A stretch of DNA of 64,000 nt from Chiridota heheva (GCA_020152595.1 JAIGNY010001269.1:62001-126000), one strand, 5' to 3'; positions 1 through 11,400 are shown, numbered from the stretch's first letter. The notes: a model not told the origin generated them from the letters alone. Program-made: numbers and translations.

Positions 1-204
1 GTATGCAGATCTTCAAATTGCTGTCCAAAAGAAAGCAGAGTTGAAAAAAGAATTGGATGAAATCAAAGAACAGGTGCAAACCGAACCTCTGCAACCTCAT
101 TACCATAAAAGGCAGGCACCCCAGTGGCTCAGAGGAAATATGCACCAACCCAATCTCCAACATCTCCAAGCCAGATCCAGACATTTGAAAGTCAAATAGA
201 GGAG
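1..204 (+). CDS. Partial exon, coiled coil and linker upstream of the MH2 domain (gene 1)
   Basis: This is the most 5' exon visible of the MH2-domain gene. Bases 2-110 read as a highly charged helix rich in K, E and Q (for example VQKKAELKKELDEIKEQ), typical of a coiled coil. Bases 109-204 read, in a different frame, as a Ser/Pro/Gln-rich linker ending FESQIEE before a GT donor at 205 (GAG|GTATGT, phase 0). The second frame joins cleanly to the next exon at 2722. The first frame runs into a stop at about 197 if continued. The break near 110 is either a one-base sequence error, a real frameshift, or a 38-nt intron (GT at 74, AG at 110-111) that would restore phase. The exon's true start lies outside the window. 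Confidence 0.6.
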
Positions 205-514
205 GTATGTCATGAATATTTATAAGAGAAAAATAAGCAATGTTTATGCACAAGTTTGTGATTGGAAGATTATGGACACACCACATGTGCATAATCCCAT
301 GACAAATAGATGCTAATTTTGTTTTGTATATATTTCTAAAAGAAAAAGGTTATTTACAGTGTATTTCATCAGCAGATGGGCAAAGCATGATCTTGTAAAG
401 GGCATCTTATACCCATCTCAATAATTAAATTGAAAAATGTTTTCAATAATTTAGAAAGAGCCAACAAATTTTCAAAGAAATACATACAAAATCACAGGAA
501 AATATTCCTTTAAA

Positions 515-582
515 GAATTAGGTCAGTCAAAGGCCTCTTTGATATAAGAGAAACTTGCTTTTGCACATAACTAATCCTTTAA
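515..582 (+). mobile_element. MITE-A right terminus fragment
   Basis: It ends with the MITE-A terminus (CTAATCCTTTAA at 571-582) and has the typical CTTTGATATAAGAG...ACTTGCTT interior. It abuts the TTAACCC element that begins at 579, the two sharing the TTAA. The part further left (380-515) resembles 20385-20570 and may be the rest of a related element. Confidence 0.5.
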
Positions 583-1610
583 CCCTTACTGTACCAGGGC
601 TTTAAAAAAGCGAGCCCAATGTTCGTAACGTTTTTTTGCATATGCATTTTTGACAACTTTCTTTTCATTTTCTTTCGTTACAAGTTTGGTTGGAATAGAA
701 GATATTTATCTTTTGAGTAATGATAGCCAATTTTGGAAACATTGGACAAAAAATACAATTTAAGCAATTTTGGCTAACTTTGGTCAACAAATGGTCAATC
801 TTTGCAGAAGTATAACTTCTTGTCAATATTGAAAACAGAGATTTGTGTTACATACTTAGATTCTTTAATGGAAAATTCTTTTCCAATGATACTACTCTAT
901 AATTTTTAGAAAGAAAGGAAAGATGACAAAACATCAAAAATAATTATAGTCAAAAGACCCCTGAAAGCTGCAGCAGAAAAATATTTACACAGTGGTTACG
1001 GTGAGACTCGAACCTGGAGCGCTCGTGTGCTAGCTGTGTACATTTCCTCTGCATTAGTAGTCATTCAAATTGGAGAGGTGAAATATAATTCTTATAAGAA
1101 AGTTTTAAATAGAGGTGGTATGCCTTTATTTGTGTCTCAAATGAAAGGAAATTTCAAGCACTTTCAAACAGCAGTTCAACGAAGCATGTGCGATATACGG
1201 TTAAGATACTATTTATGGTTCAAAAATGGCAGAAAATTCATGAATTTTTGAAGAAATTTTTCCAGAACAAAAGATTGCAGGTAGGGATTATAAAAATTAC
1301 ACTAGATACTATCATTTCTTAGGACTTGCGTGTTTGATTTTGAAGCAAAAATGTGATCCTAAAGTTATTGTAAGATTTAAAATCTTCTTTTAGCAATTTT
1401 TGAGTTTTACCCTTTTTCAATAAACTTTTTCTCAAAATTCTGTAATATGACCCCTATAAAATAGTTACATTTTGTGAAAGAAATATCTTATATACTTTTA
1501 AATGATACCAAAATTACTCCTATAGGACTGTGGTAAAGTCCTGATTTTATTTTTAGAAAAAGGTAGTTTGAAAATGGCGATACTGTCGCTGCGTGATAGA
1601 GTAAGGGTTA
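579..1610. mobile_element. Non-autonomous DNA element, TIR TTAACCCTTAC
   Basis: It starts TTAACCCTTACTGTACCAG and ends GATAGAGTAAGGGTTA, an inverted pair at a TTAA-type target. It is about 1.03 kb with no transposase reading frame. Diverged relatives are 31203-32277 (about the same length) and a miniature at 21287-21383. An internal stretch at about 995-1035, read on the minus strand, contains GGTTCGAGTCTCACCG, which looks like a tRNA T-arm/Pol III B box. Confidence 0.65.
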
Positions 1611-2721
1611 GATGTTGAAAATATTGTACTTAGTTTTCAAGATATGGCTATTCAAAGTTTCAGGCAATTTTAATGAATGCAAAATGTATGATATGTGTAG
1701 ACACTGGGAAGACAGCTTTAAATCTTTGGAGCTGGAAAAATTATATAGTTCCAGCAGTAATAACCATGTGAAAATTAGGAATTCGCAGGAAGAAAAAAAA
1801 ATCATTACATTTGTTTTTTATAGATTTCTTGAGTAAAAAAACAGTATATGTGGTAATTATTGGCTCTAAAAATGTCACCAATGTAATTTTGCGATGAAAA
1901 GTACATTAAATTGCAAAAGCGGGAGGTATATACACTGCATTAATAGATCTGTCACAATTTTTCATGGAAGATTTTCAACACCTTATTTTAAATCCGTGGA
2001 AAATTTTATAATTAATTCCAATTCAAAAATCGTTATGTAAATCTCTCCTTAATTTAAATCTTTGAAAATAATGAGAATACCTTTTCTGCTTAGATTTTGA
2101 TTAGAGGTACGTTTGAAATCCCTGAACTGTTTGCCAGAGCAGCATTGGCTCTTCATTGGCTCATTTAAGAAAATGGAGAGTTTTACTCTTTCATTCATCA
2201 CATTTTGGAATTTTAAAACTTGAAACTTAGAACAGCTGAAAAATAATCATTTTTTAACTGATTTTGTCAGAATATTTTGCAATATACAGTGTTGGAAATA
2301 TTATGTTTACTGGTTCATATACTGCCTGTTTCAAATGTTATTTGAGAGAAAATACTTACTGCATTATGGGTTCAACAGTGTATTGTGTGGATGTCCAGGA
2401 CAAGTGAAAATTGAACTCTGTGCAATGTAGGTAGACAAAATAATATGAGCAACAAAATAATCATGACCTTTTTGTCCTTGAATTTCTCTCATTCTTGTTT
2501 CCTTTATTCCTACCTCTAGAATGATCTGACCTCTTGAAAACCTTCGTTGTTCAGCTGAACAAACAAACAAACAAACTGAACAACATAAAGTGAACTGTGC
2601 ATAAATTAATTTCTGCTGTGCTCTGGGGAAAATAAAATTGGTCTTGATAGCTAGTAGACAAGTAAATGGTTGAAAGTGTTACCCAATGGATAAGCGTATA
2701 TTTTTCTTTAACTTTATGCAG
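1611..2721. other. Intron remainder with one LINE tail
   Basis: Gene 1 intron sequence. The only feature I recognise is a short LINE 3' tail at about 2511-2580 (CCTCTAGAATGATCTGACC then an AAAC-repeat tail), related to the RNase H LINE relics elsewhere in this window. Open frames here look random. Confidence 0.5.
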
Positions 2722-2876
2722 GAAATAATCAAAGACGTTAATCAGCAACTGTCACATCTCAGCCAGGGGGCATGGCTTAAAATGTATTTCATGGAAAAGG
2801 ATGTTAGACTGGGTGAATTCAACATCAGGTCCGATTCGGTGATTGCTGATGGTTACGTTTTCCAAATGCCAGGAAG
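2722..2876 (+). CDS. Exon: start of MH2 domain (gene 1)
   Basis: The exon is bounded by an AG acceptor at 2720-2721 and a GT donor at 2877 (phase 2). It encodes EIIKDVNQQLSHL, then GAWLKMYFMEKDVRLGEF, then SDSVIADGYVFQMPGR. The pattern W-x-x-x-Y-x6-R-x-GE-F followed by a V-x-DGY turn is the opening beta strands of the Smad MH2 fold (W..I.YYE...RVGE.F ... V DG). It is divergent from R-Smads and I-Smads, so this is a family-level call from reading motifs. No MH1 domain is visible, but the N-terminus lies outside the window. Confidence 0.85.
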
Positions 2877-3070
2877 GTAGGTACTGACTTCCCCCTCCCC
2901 AGGACCTCTCTCAACCCCTTCGGTTCCAGCTCCTCGGCAAAAATACACCCAAAAAATCCTATCTTCTCTGTATCACATTAACTATCCCAACGACGTTTGA
3001 TCCCCATCACGTCTTTCTACAATCCTACCCAACGAGTCTCACTACCTACTCACACTCTTTTCTCCTCACT

Positions 3071-3640
3071 TTAAAGGATTAGTTCAGTGGTCAAGCAAGT
3101 CTATTTCATATAAAAGAGAACTTCAAAAGAAACAAAATGGTGAAGAAAGCATTCAAACATCTTATTCCATTAAGGAGATATTTAAGTTTAAAGTTTGGTA
3201 TCATTTGTATAGAACCAACTGAAATCAGACTACTTGTGACGTCATAGCCTCAGATACCTCAAAGTCTTTATGTATTCTATCTTATTTTGTCCTGCGATTT
3301 TGTGGCTTATAAACCATGGGATATGTCAAAAAAGTAGTAAAGCTGAATCTAGGAGGGTATTTGTAATATACCACCAGAAGAAAGTTTGAAGAAAAATAAT
3401 TTAAATAGTGAAAAATTGAAATAAACTTTTTATAAATACACAAAGTCTTTGAGGAATCTGAGGTTGTGATGTCACAACTAGTCTGGTCTCAGTCATATCT
3501 ACAGAAATGATACCAAACTTTGAATTTGAATATCTCCTTAATGGAACAAGATTTTGCAATGCTTTCTTCACCATTTTATTTTGTTTAAAGTCCTCTTTCA
3601 TATAAGATGGACATGCTTCACCACTGAACTAATCCTTTAA
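3071..3640. mobile_element. MITE-A, complete fold-back copy
   Basis: The left end TTAAAGGATTAGTTCAGTGG and right end CCACTGAACTAATCCTTTAA are reverse complements. The two arms remain complementary for roughly 200 bp each (both contain AAAATGGTGAAGAAAGCATT in one sense and GTTTGGTATCATTT further in). TTAA at both ends suggests a piggyBac-type target. No coding capacity. This copy is the reference for tracing the 38-bp and 53-bp tandem arrays. Confidence 0.85.
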
Positions 3641-3929
3641 GATAATTTTCAAATTATATGCAGCAGAGGCGATAAGGTCACCAACTTGTTCATCCTGTTT
3701 TCCAGTGCTATTTATGATCAGGGTCACTATGGAAAGGAATTTCTCCTCCAGTTACTTCAACTTTCAGACAAATTTGCTTTCATCATGCATATGTATTTAT
3801 TCATTTGTTCAGTCTTGCTTAACACTTTTATTTCCTTTTCTCTTATTTGTATGCATCATTATTATGTGTTTTTGTATATTGTAAATTCCATCTCACAGTG
3901 AGTAAATATATTTAATCATTCAAACAATC

Positions 3930-4395
3930 AATTAGTCAGTCAGTCAGTCAGTCATCTAGTATAATGTGAGGCTGTGATGTCACCTCTAGTATAATATCAG
4001 CCATTTGCACACTTTTGAAATTTAACCTTGATTGTCTCCTAAATGACAATTTTTTTTTGTTGGAATACTGCTGTCACCATTTTTTATTTTTTTTACCGTC
4101 GTCCAGCATATAAAAAGGATCCTTTAAAGGATTAGATCAGTGGTCAAGGGAGGTCATCTCATATGAAATTAAACTTCTAAACAAACAAAAAAGTGAAGAA
4201 AGCAATTGAAAGAATCCAATTAGGAAAAATCTGTAATTAATTTTCTTTAAATACATTAACAATATTTAAGAAATTGAAAATGATGGTACCACCTTCTACA
4301 TTAGACCTGCTTCACCAGTCCTTTCCACAAAAATGAGACCATTTAAGTCCTCTTTTATACGAGATGAACTTTCTTGACCAGTGCACTAAACATTT
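3930..4395. mobile_element. Two partial MITE-A copies and a short TCAG repeat
   Basis: 3930-3955 holds AGTCAGTCAGTCAGTC. 3960-4127 is a right-half MITE-A (GTGATGTCACCTCTAG ... ATCCTTTAA). 4124-4395 is a shortened copy starting TTAAAGGATTAGATCAGTGG and ending with a decayed arm (CTTGACCAGTGCACTAAA) just before the exon at 4419. Confidence 0.65.
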
Positions 4396-4418
4396 GACAT
4401 TAAAACACTTTCTTGTAG

Positions 4419-4650
4419 GTTAGGTTTTGGTGCTCTCAAAAATCCATTGAGGGACAATCAAACGGAAAAAGTGCGAAGTCACATTGGTAAAGGAGTGCAG
4501 TTGCATAGAGACAGCGAAGGCAACGTCTGGGCTACGAGACTATCCAAGAACGACATCATCGTGAAGGGAAGCTTTGAGCCGGATAAACATTGTATATCGC
4601 AGGAGGTTGTGGCAATATATGGCAAGCTTCCAAGGAACATGCCAATGAAG
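4419..4650 (+). CDS. Exon: central MH2 domain (gene 1)
   Basis: The acceptor AG is at 4417-4418; the first base completes an Arg codon begun in the previous exon, and the exon ends in phase 0 at a GT donor at 4651. The protein reads RLGFGALKNPLRDN, then KVRSHIGKGVQLHRDSEG, then NVWATRLSKNDIIVKGS. This matches the MH2 core F-x-LG-x-LSN-x-x-R ... R-x-HIG-x-GV-x-L ... GEV-x-A-x-x-LS-x-x-x-I-x-V. The remainder includes EVVAIYGKLPRNMPMK. The acceptor lies only about 25 bp beyond the degenerate right end of a MITE copy (4124-4395). Confidence 0.88.
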
Positions 4651-4904
4651 GTATACTGTGCTTCTAATTTTAATGTATAGGACTTCTAAAAACCTACAGG
4701 TTTATTTTGATTTGGATGTTCATTTGAATTTTGAAAGGATGTTTCTTTCATTTACTTATTTTGGCTTTGAATACAAGGGTCTGAGAAAATTTATAGCCCA
4801 AATTATTAATTATTGCCAAAATAAATCAGAAAGATAATCGCAACACAATTAACATGGTGTACAGTATTGTAAATATCCTCAAAATATCAGATTGATTAGT
4901 CAAA

Positions 4905-5880
4905 TCATTTACGTGATGAATTATCATGTATTAAGCATGTAAGTGGATACCAAGACATCCTCACCTGACCTAGTTTCTTCAGGCCCATAAGGCTGCAGTG
5001 CACTCTCTCTGTTATTTGCAACTTGTCTGGCTTCTGTCCCAAGCTCCATCCCATCATTTTCCTGTCCTTCTCGACTGTTCTTGTCCAGGTTGTTCTAGGA
5101 CGACCAACTTTCCTTCTCCCCTCAGGTTTCCATGTCATAGCTGTCACACAGTGCTTAATAGTGCTCATGCGCATCACATGACCAATCCACCTCCACCTTC
5201 TTTTTACTTCAGTGCTGATTTTGTCATGTTTAGTGATTCTCAGTATTTCATCATTAGATATTACATATGGCCATCTGATCTTCAAAATTCTCCTGTAGCA
5301 TTTGAACATAAATGTATCCAGCTTTTTTATAGCTGCTACATTATCCATGTCTCGCAACCACACAAGAGTACAGACTTAATAAGAGAGTTAAACAGTCGTA
5401 TTTTTGTATATATTGAGAATGTGCTTGAGGTCAATGTCTTATTTAATTTCATAAATGCTACTCTTGCTTTAGAGATTCTGTTTTGGATCTCTTCCTCGCC
5501 ACCACCTTGTAAGCTTACTGTTGCACCAAGGTATCTGAACTTGTTTACTTCATTTAGTTATTGGTTATCGATATAAACTTTGTTTGCTCATTTGCTGTTA
5601 ACTTTCATGAGCTCTGTGTTATCCTTTTTAATTCTTAGCCCACTTTGTGCAGCATACTGATTGAGCCTGGTCACTTTGGTTTGCATGTGTTGATATGTAG
5701 ATGAAAGTAGAGCGATATCATCAGCAGAATCTAAGTCCTTAAGGGTTGACATGAACTTCCATCTACATGCAATTCCATTCCTATTATCATCAATCATTTT
5801 CATCATCACCCAGTCTACCACCATCAAAAAAAGGAAGCCTGACATTACATCACCTTGCTTTACACCACTTTGAACTTAAA
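4905..5880 (-). pseudogene. RTE-like non-LTR reverse transcriptase relic
   Basis: On the minus strand, 5845-5588 encodes FLFLMVVDWVM, then LKDLDSADDIALLSS (the catalytic box, with SADD in place of YADD or FADD), then GLRIKKDNTELM. Further along, 5363-4905 encodes AIKKLDTFMFKCYRRIL, then RRWRWIGHVMRM and GRRKVGRPRTTW, the C-terminal region of RTE/BovB-type elements. The frames are not continuous and the catalytic box is altered, so it is dead. It lies antisense in a gene 1 intron. Confidence 0.8.
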
Positions 5881-6999
5881 ACCATTCAGATTCCACAACA
5901 ACATCTATAACTGCACATTCACTGTCTTCATAAACACACACAATATATGTTCTAAGATTAATGTTGAGGTGGAGTGTGATATGACTGTAGGAGGGTCATT
6001 CGAGAGTGCAAAGTCCTTTGAACCATGCGTTAAATACGCATATAAATACAATGCAAAAGCATAATCTTTTCATAAGATTTCCATCTTAGATTGTTTAAAA
6101 TGAAAGAAGAAAAAAAATGAAAAACAAGAAAAGTTTACATACATTCTTTTGCTTTGTTAAGAAATTCATCTGTCGTAAATTCTGAAGGTCATGCTTTATG
6201 GGAATTTTAATGCATGGGTCATGACAATGCAAATACTCTATTGAAATTGTATAACACCATTTAAAAGAAATCTTCTATATATAACAAGAATAGCAAAGCT
6301 TTCAGTAGTTTAGTCCTGTGGGTTCCATTAAAGAACACCCTTGAATAATGCAGAAATAAACAGCATTATAATATACGTTCATACATACCTAGTACTGTAT
6401 ATAGAATGTATTGCGAATGATCATGCATTTTCCTGTGCTGCATGCATGAGTGCATTAAATCATGCATGTACATTATTGTTTTGGCAGCGTGTCTAAAATT
6501 TCCATTGTTCTCGTGTGGTGTACAATGAGCATATTTTTAAATGACGCTCGATAATTGTATGCATGTTTGTTCATATTGTCATGATGTTAAAAAATTACTC
6601 TTAAAGTATTAATTTGTTCATTTTTTTTCAATGTATTTCCCGATTTTTTTCTCTTCAATTTTTGAATAAAAATTAGCTGGATGCACTCGGACTCCACCCT
6701 CGTGCATCACTCAATATGTGCCCAGCTTCTATGCAGTATCTGTATCGAACGCATAGCGCGTTATTCATTAACCCTTTAATAGACTACAAAACCCAATTTA
6801 GACTTGTAGTACATGCAAGTTTGAAAGAAATGGCTGAAAGTGCTCTTCAAGTCCTCAGACACAGAAAGAGAGTTAGAGGTACTACCCTCTACTTTATGCT
6901 CTTCAACTGCAAAAAAATATTTCAGCTTTATCTTGAACTCATAAAAACAAAAGGTGCTATTCTGTAGTTTACATGTATAACTAAACTAAAATCTATACA
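5881..6999. other. Intron sequence, no recognised feature
   Basis: AT-rich gene 1 intron. There are several CATGCATG-like palindromes around 6420-6475. I see no coding signature and no clear transposon ends. Confidence 0.4.
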
Positions 7000-7017
7000 A
7001 GAGCCATGAAGGTGCTT

Positions 7018-7125
7018 ATCCTTGGTTTCCATGGCAATCAGAGTATGTGACTCCCCTGGACAGAATACCGATTGAACCCGGTACCTTTCACATACGAACA
7101 TGAAACCACTAAGCCACGGCACCTC
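7018..7125 (-). mobile_element. tRNA-derived SINE head
   Basis: Read on the minus strand it starts GAGGTGCCGTGGCTTAGTGG (box A-like) and has GGTACCGGGTTCAATCGG (box B) about 35 bp later, the spacing of a tRNA-type Pol III promoter. It matches the heads of the SINEs at 12545 and 13409. Confidence 0.65.
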
Positions 7126-7190
7126 AAAATGAAATGCTTAGCATGAAAACTTATAAAGTTATAACAATGCATACTTTGTTGATAATTCAG

Positions 7191-7392
7191 ATATTTGACA
7201 TCAAAGAGTTCAAAATTCAACTGGCCATTGAGTGTAGCAAAGGAAGGAATGGCATGGATCACATCAAGATCCAAAAGCTGTGTATGGTGTCCATCAGCTT
7301 TGTAAAGGACGCCATGAAGGACATCGATACACCATGTTGGATTACGGTGGTGGTTCTACCGGCTCTCAGGTTGGATATCCTTACTCCAAAAG
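7191..7392 (+). CDS. Exon: C-terminal half of MH2 domain (gene 1)
   Basis: The acceptor AG is at 7189-7190 and the donor GT at 7393, with one leftover base (phase 1). Joined to the previous exon it gives PMK-IFDIKEFKIQLA, the counterpart of the Smad LKIFN..EF...LA helix. It continues with KLCMVSISFVKD and TPCWITVVVLPALRLD, corresponding to Smad C-x-x-x-SFVKGWG...TPCWIE-x-HL-x-x-PLQWLD. The segment between SFVK and TPCW is only eight residues (DAMKDID plus the loop) and lacks the WG-x-x-YRRQ L3 loop used for receptor docking in R-Smads. No C-terminal Ser-x-Ser tail follows. Confidence 0.88.
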
Positions 7393-7738
7393 GTACAATT
7401 TTGTTACAGTAGAAAAAACTCATTATTTGTTACGTTTCCTTCACACCCTTTGACAGATAAGCCTGGTGGTACTTAAAATTTTGCACGTTCTGAACTGTCG
7501 ATATGGTAAAAAAAGACCCAGCAAAATATCATGAAACGTTTATCTTCATGGAAGCTTTTGTTTATTTATAATGAGAAGTGTGTTTTTGTTTTTTTAGGGA
7601 GAGAAGGGGTTGGTTGACCCTGGATTTCATCTCCACCCATTTTTATTTGTATTTGCTGTCTGAAAAATCATTTACAATGTAGATTGTAGGAACGATCACT
7701 GAATCATTGGTTAGCACAAAAAAAGTTTTTCAAGTAAA

Positions 7739-8214
7739 CAGTCTGGGAGATCTCTCAAAAATAGGGGATGAAATATCTCCAAGAAGTAGGATGTAAAAAA
7801 ACTATCGGAGCTGCCATTACACGATATTACTCATAATGCCCCTGTGCTCTTCCATACGCTTAGTGTGTGGATCAAACTTGAAACATTTGGGAAATTTGTT
7901 CTAGGCTTCACTACTACTTGAGATATTCCGAGTATTTCAGTACTTTTAAAACAAATGAACCAGAAATGTGTTGCTTCATGAAATTTCACTGTTTAGAATT
8001 TTAAAAAGTCAGCACGGAAAATCCTGACCTTGAGCAGAATTCTTTGATTGCGGTGAAGTGGTTACAATTTAGAAGACCCTCAGTAGGCCTGTATGTATAT
8101 TTACATGAAGATTGATTGGAAATTACGTTGACTATGGGTTCAAATCTTTGGTTATATGTAAACATTATCTCCAAGAAGAAGGGGATCCCTTATTTCTTTA
8201 GATCTCCCAGACTG
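7739..8214. mobile_element. TIR element (CAGTCTGGGAGATC)
   Basis: It starts CAGTCTGGGAGATCT and ends AGATCTCCCAGACTG, with a further imperfect inner match (ATATCTCCAAGAAG is present near both ends in the same sense). It is 476 bp with no coding frame. I could not find a convincing target duplication. Confidence 0.6.
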
Positions 8215-8390
8215 GTGAATTAGGTCATGTAGTTTTCCTAGCAGTTCCTTGGATTAATTGTCAAGTTATGATTCCTATAATGTGAGACAGAGCCATGCAA
8301 CATTGAAAACTTTTTCATCATTTTTAGAAACCAGAATGATTTATTTTTAAATATTTTGGTCCTTCACTGTCATATATTCCCTTTTCTCAG

Positions 8391-8467
8391 TTCAAGAAGA
8401 CATTTCTAAGATTGCCCATGCTATTAAACCTCCGACAGATGTTCAGAAGACCAACATGGGAAGATCT
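8391..8467 (+). CDS. Exon downstream of MH2 (gene 1)
   Basis: A good polypyrimidine tract and TCTCAG acceptor precede 8391, and a consensus GTAAGT donor follows 8467. In phase with the preceding exon it encodes VQEDISKIAHAIKPP followed by TDVQKTNMGRS. I recognise no domain. The acidic/basic helix just after the MH2 strands may cap the fold. Exon length (77 nt) and flanking phases (1 in, 0 out) fit the gene model. Confidence 0.75.
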
Positions 8468-8699
8468 GTAAGTACAGCTTTTATATACCTATACTCCTAT
8501 ACCCTTACAAAAAACGTATGTCAAATGTTCCAATTTCACGTGTGTTCGCACCAGTGTTTGCACCACTTTTACACACTTTCTAACTCATTCCACAGAATAA
8601 CTAGATTTGCCACTCGTTGTCACACAAAATCATGGAAACCACACACTTTTCTGTGTCCATGAGGACAATGTGTGTCTCCCAGGAAACAAGAGAAAACCT

Positions 8700-9180
8700 G
8701 TGGGTAGTACAGAACTTATTAGGTACAGTATTACTGTGCCAGCCCAAAATGAGAACCCTTCAGAGAAAGGGCTAATAGAAATAGTTTTGAGAGGTCCCAT
8801 TACATGGGACAGGAAGCTGAGAAGATCAAAATTTCAGTAATGGGAGAGAAGGGATGGGTCTTGACTATGCATATCCAAACTTGACGAGATCCATTTCAGA
8901 ACAAATTTCATGGGGAACTATTTTACCATGGACCCACACCAAAATTTGAGTTATTTGGTGAGGATGAATAACACCTCTTCAGCATAAAAAAGGGCCAAAA
9001 CCTCCAGTGATTCCCCAATTGAAAGAGCCCTCATCCAAAAGATATTATATAGTACTTTTAGGAAACATCACAAAATATCCTAAATCTTTTGCATTCTGGT
9101 ATGAAAAGGACCCTGAAACTCTTTCATCATATGCTTCAATGGAGCAAATAATTAATTCCATACTACCTGTGCCATAAGTA
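8700..9180. repeat. Dispersed repeat, copy 1
   Basis: Shares long stretches with 44735-45120, for example GGAAGCTGAGAAGATCAAAA, GATGGGTCTTGA, TATGCATATCCAA and ACACCTCTT...CAGCATAAAAAA. Non-coding; ends not defined. Confidence 0.65.
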
Positions 9181-9529
9181 CCAGAAAACATGTGATCTTA
9201 CATGACACTTTTTTTTGAAACACTTGACTAGTCATGAAGAAATACTGCCACAAATTTCATACCATGCAACAAACAATTTTGTATGAAAGTCTTTGTTAAA
9301 GTGCTAAACAACTCTGTTAGAGTTGGTCGTATTTTTCCATTTTCTATATGAAACCTTTTTCTTTGAAAAAAGTATTTATATATTTAGATATGGACTATAT
9401 TTGTGTGAAGGCTAAAAAAAATCACAGACATGTTTTTGTTTGGAAAGGTACATATATAAAAGGCTTTAATTTGATTTAGAGTGCGGTAACCATTCAAAGC
9501 ATTAACATAGAGGCTTCAACTATAGATTA

Positions 9530-10462
9530 TAAGCTTGTAAATGCCAGGTAACAGCTACAATTTGTAAATGCCAGGTAACAGCTACAATTTGTAAATGCCA
9601 GGTAACACCTTAATTTGTAAATGCCAGGTAACACCTACAATTTGTAAATGCCAGGTAACAGCTACAATTTGTAAATGCCAGGTAACAGCTACAATTTGTA
9701 AATGCCAGGTAACACCTTAATTTGTAAATGCCAGGTAACACCTACAATTTGTAAAAGCCAGGTAACACCTACAATTTGTAAATGCCAGGTAACACCTACA
9801 ATTTGTAAATGCCAGGTAACAGCTACAATTTGTAAATGCCAGGTAACAGCTACAATTTGTAAATGCCAGGTAACACCTTAATTTGTAAATGCCAGGTAAC
9901 ACCTACAATTTGTAAAAGCCAGGTAACACCTACAATTTGTAAATGCCAGGTAACACCTACAGTTTGTGAATGCCAGCTACACCTACAATTTGTAAATGCC
10001 AGCTACACCTACAATTTGTGAATGCCAGGTACACCTACAATTTGTAAATGCGAGGTAACACCTACAGTTTGTAAATGCCAGGTACAATTAAATGCCAGGT
10101 AACACCTACAATTGATAAATGCCAGGTAACACCTACAATTTGTAAATGCCAGGTAACCTACAATTTGTAAATGCCAGGTAACACCTACAATTTGTAAATG
10201 CCAGGTAACCTACAATTTGTAAATGCCAGGTAACACCTACAATTTGTAAATGCCAGGTAACACCTACAATTTGTAAATTCTAGGTAACACCTACAATTTG
10301 TAAATGCCAGGTAACACCTACAATTTGTAAATGCCAGGTAACATCTACAATTTGTAAATGCCAGGTGACACCTACAATTTATAAATGCCAGGTAACACCT
10401 ACAATATGTAAATGCCAGGTAACACCTACAATTTGTAAATGCCAGGTGCACCTACAATTTCT
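9530..10462. repeat. 27-bp minisatellite
   Basis: About 34 units of AATTTGTAAATGCCAGGTAA plus CACCTAC or CAGCTAC. The unit is a multiple of three, so long but meaningless frames appear on both strands. A block of several units near 9590-9720 recurs at about 9720-9900. Units decay and lose CC near 9960-10200. It ends about 130 bp before an RTE relic. Confidence 0.92.
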
Positions 10463-10590
10463 TTGTGTGATTGCTTTCCAAGAAAAGCATTTAAATTTCA
10501 TCATCAAATTGATGATGAATTTGCTACATTATCCCCTCGCTTTTCAATTGTGCAGTGTTAAGCAATGGAAAACTATCTGACTGATTTTCT

Positions 10591-11400
10591 TTGAAAACTG
10601 GGGTAAAACAAGGATGTGTAATGTCTGGTTTCCTCTTTATACTTACTATTGACTGGGTGATGAGAACCAGTATACAAGGCAGAAGGAATGGAATCCGGTG
10701 GAACTTAATTACAGCCCTAGACAGTCTGGACTACGCTGATGACATTGCACTTATTTCTAGCACCAAAGAACAACTCCAAGATAAAACAAACAAACTACAT
10801 GAAATAGGTAAAAGAGTTGGTCTAAAGATTAATGAAAAAGGACAAAGATCTTGCGCATTAACAACAAAACTGATGGAACAATTAAAGTTGCAAATGCAGA
10901 GCTTGACGATGGTGATAGCTTTGTTTATCTCGGTGTAACACTGTCCAAAGAAGGACGCACTGATGAAGATATAAAATGCCGAATTGGGCTGGCACAGGCA
11001 ACTTTCAGACAACTTGACAAGATTTGGAAATCAAACATCTACCGGATGAAAATTAAACTGAAAATATTTCAATCAAATGTAATCTCAGTACTCCTCTATG
11101 GATGTGAAACCTGGAAGCTGACAAAAGCTGACGAAAAGAAACTTGATGTGTTCCAAAGGAGATGCATTAGAATTATTTTAAAGATTAATGGCCAGTGAAA
11201 GTCATTAATGAAGAACTATATGAAAGAACAGGCACAGTGGAGATAAGCAAGGAGATATTTAAGAGAAGATGGAGATGGTTGGGTCATGTATTAAAAAGGA
11301 CAAAGAAAAGTATTCCAAAATATCCATCACCTGGACACCAGAAGGTAGAAGAAAGAAGTGAAGACCTAAGACTACATGGAAAAGAGTGGCATGTGAAAGA
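10591..11400 (+). pseudogene. RTE-like reverse transcriptase relic
   Basis: The frame from 10591 encodes MKTGVKQGCVMSGFLFIL, then SLDYADDIALIS (intact YADD catalytic box), then GLKINEK. A shift near 10850-10930 moves the frame, which continues FVYLGVTLSKEGRTDEDIK, LLYGCETWKLTKADEKKLDV and RRCIRIILKI, then another shift to NEELYERTGTVEISKEIFKR and RRWRWLGHVLK. This order is typical of RTE-clade polymerase C-termini. At least two frameshifts and no endonuclease domain make it a dead 5'-truncated copy. Confidence 0.85.

Noticed and set aside
995-1040. Candidate tRNA on minus strand
   Set aside because: Only the T-arm-like GGTTCGAGTCTC is clear, and the rest does not pair. Kept as part of the TTAACCC element.
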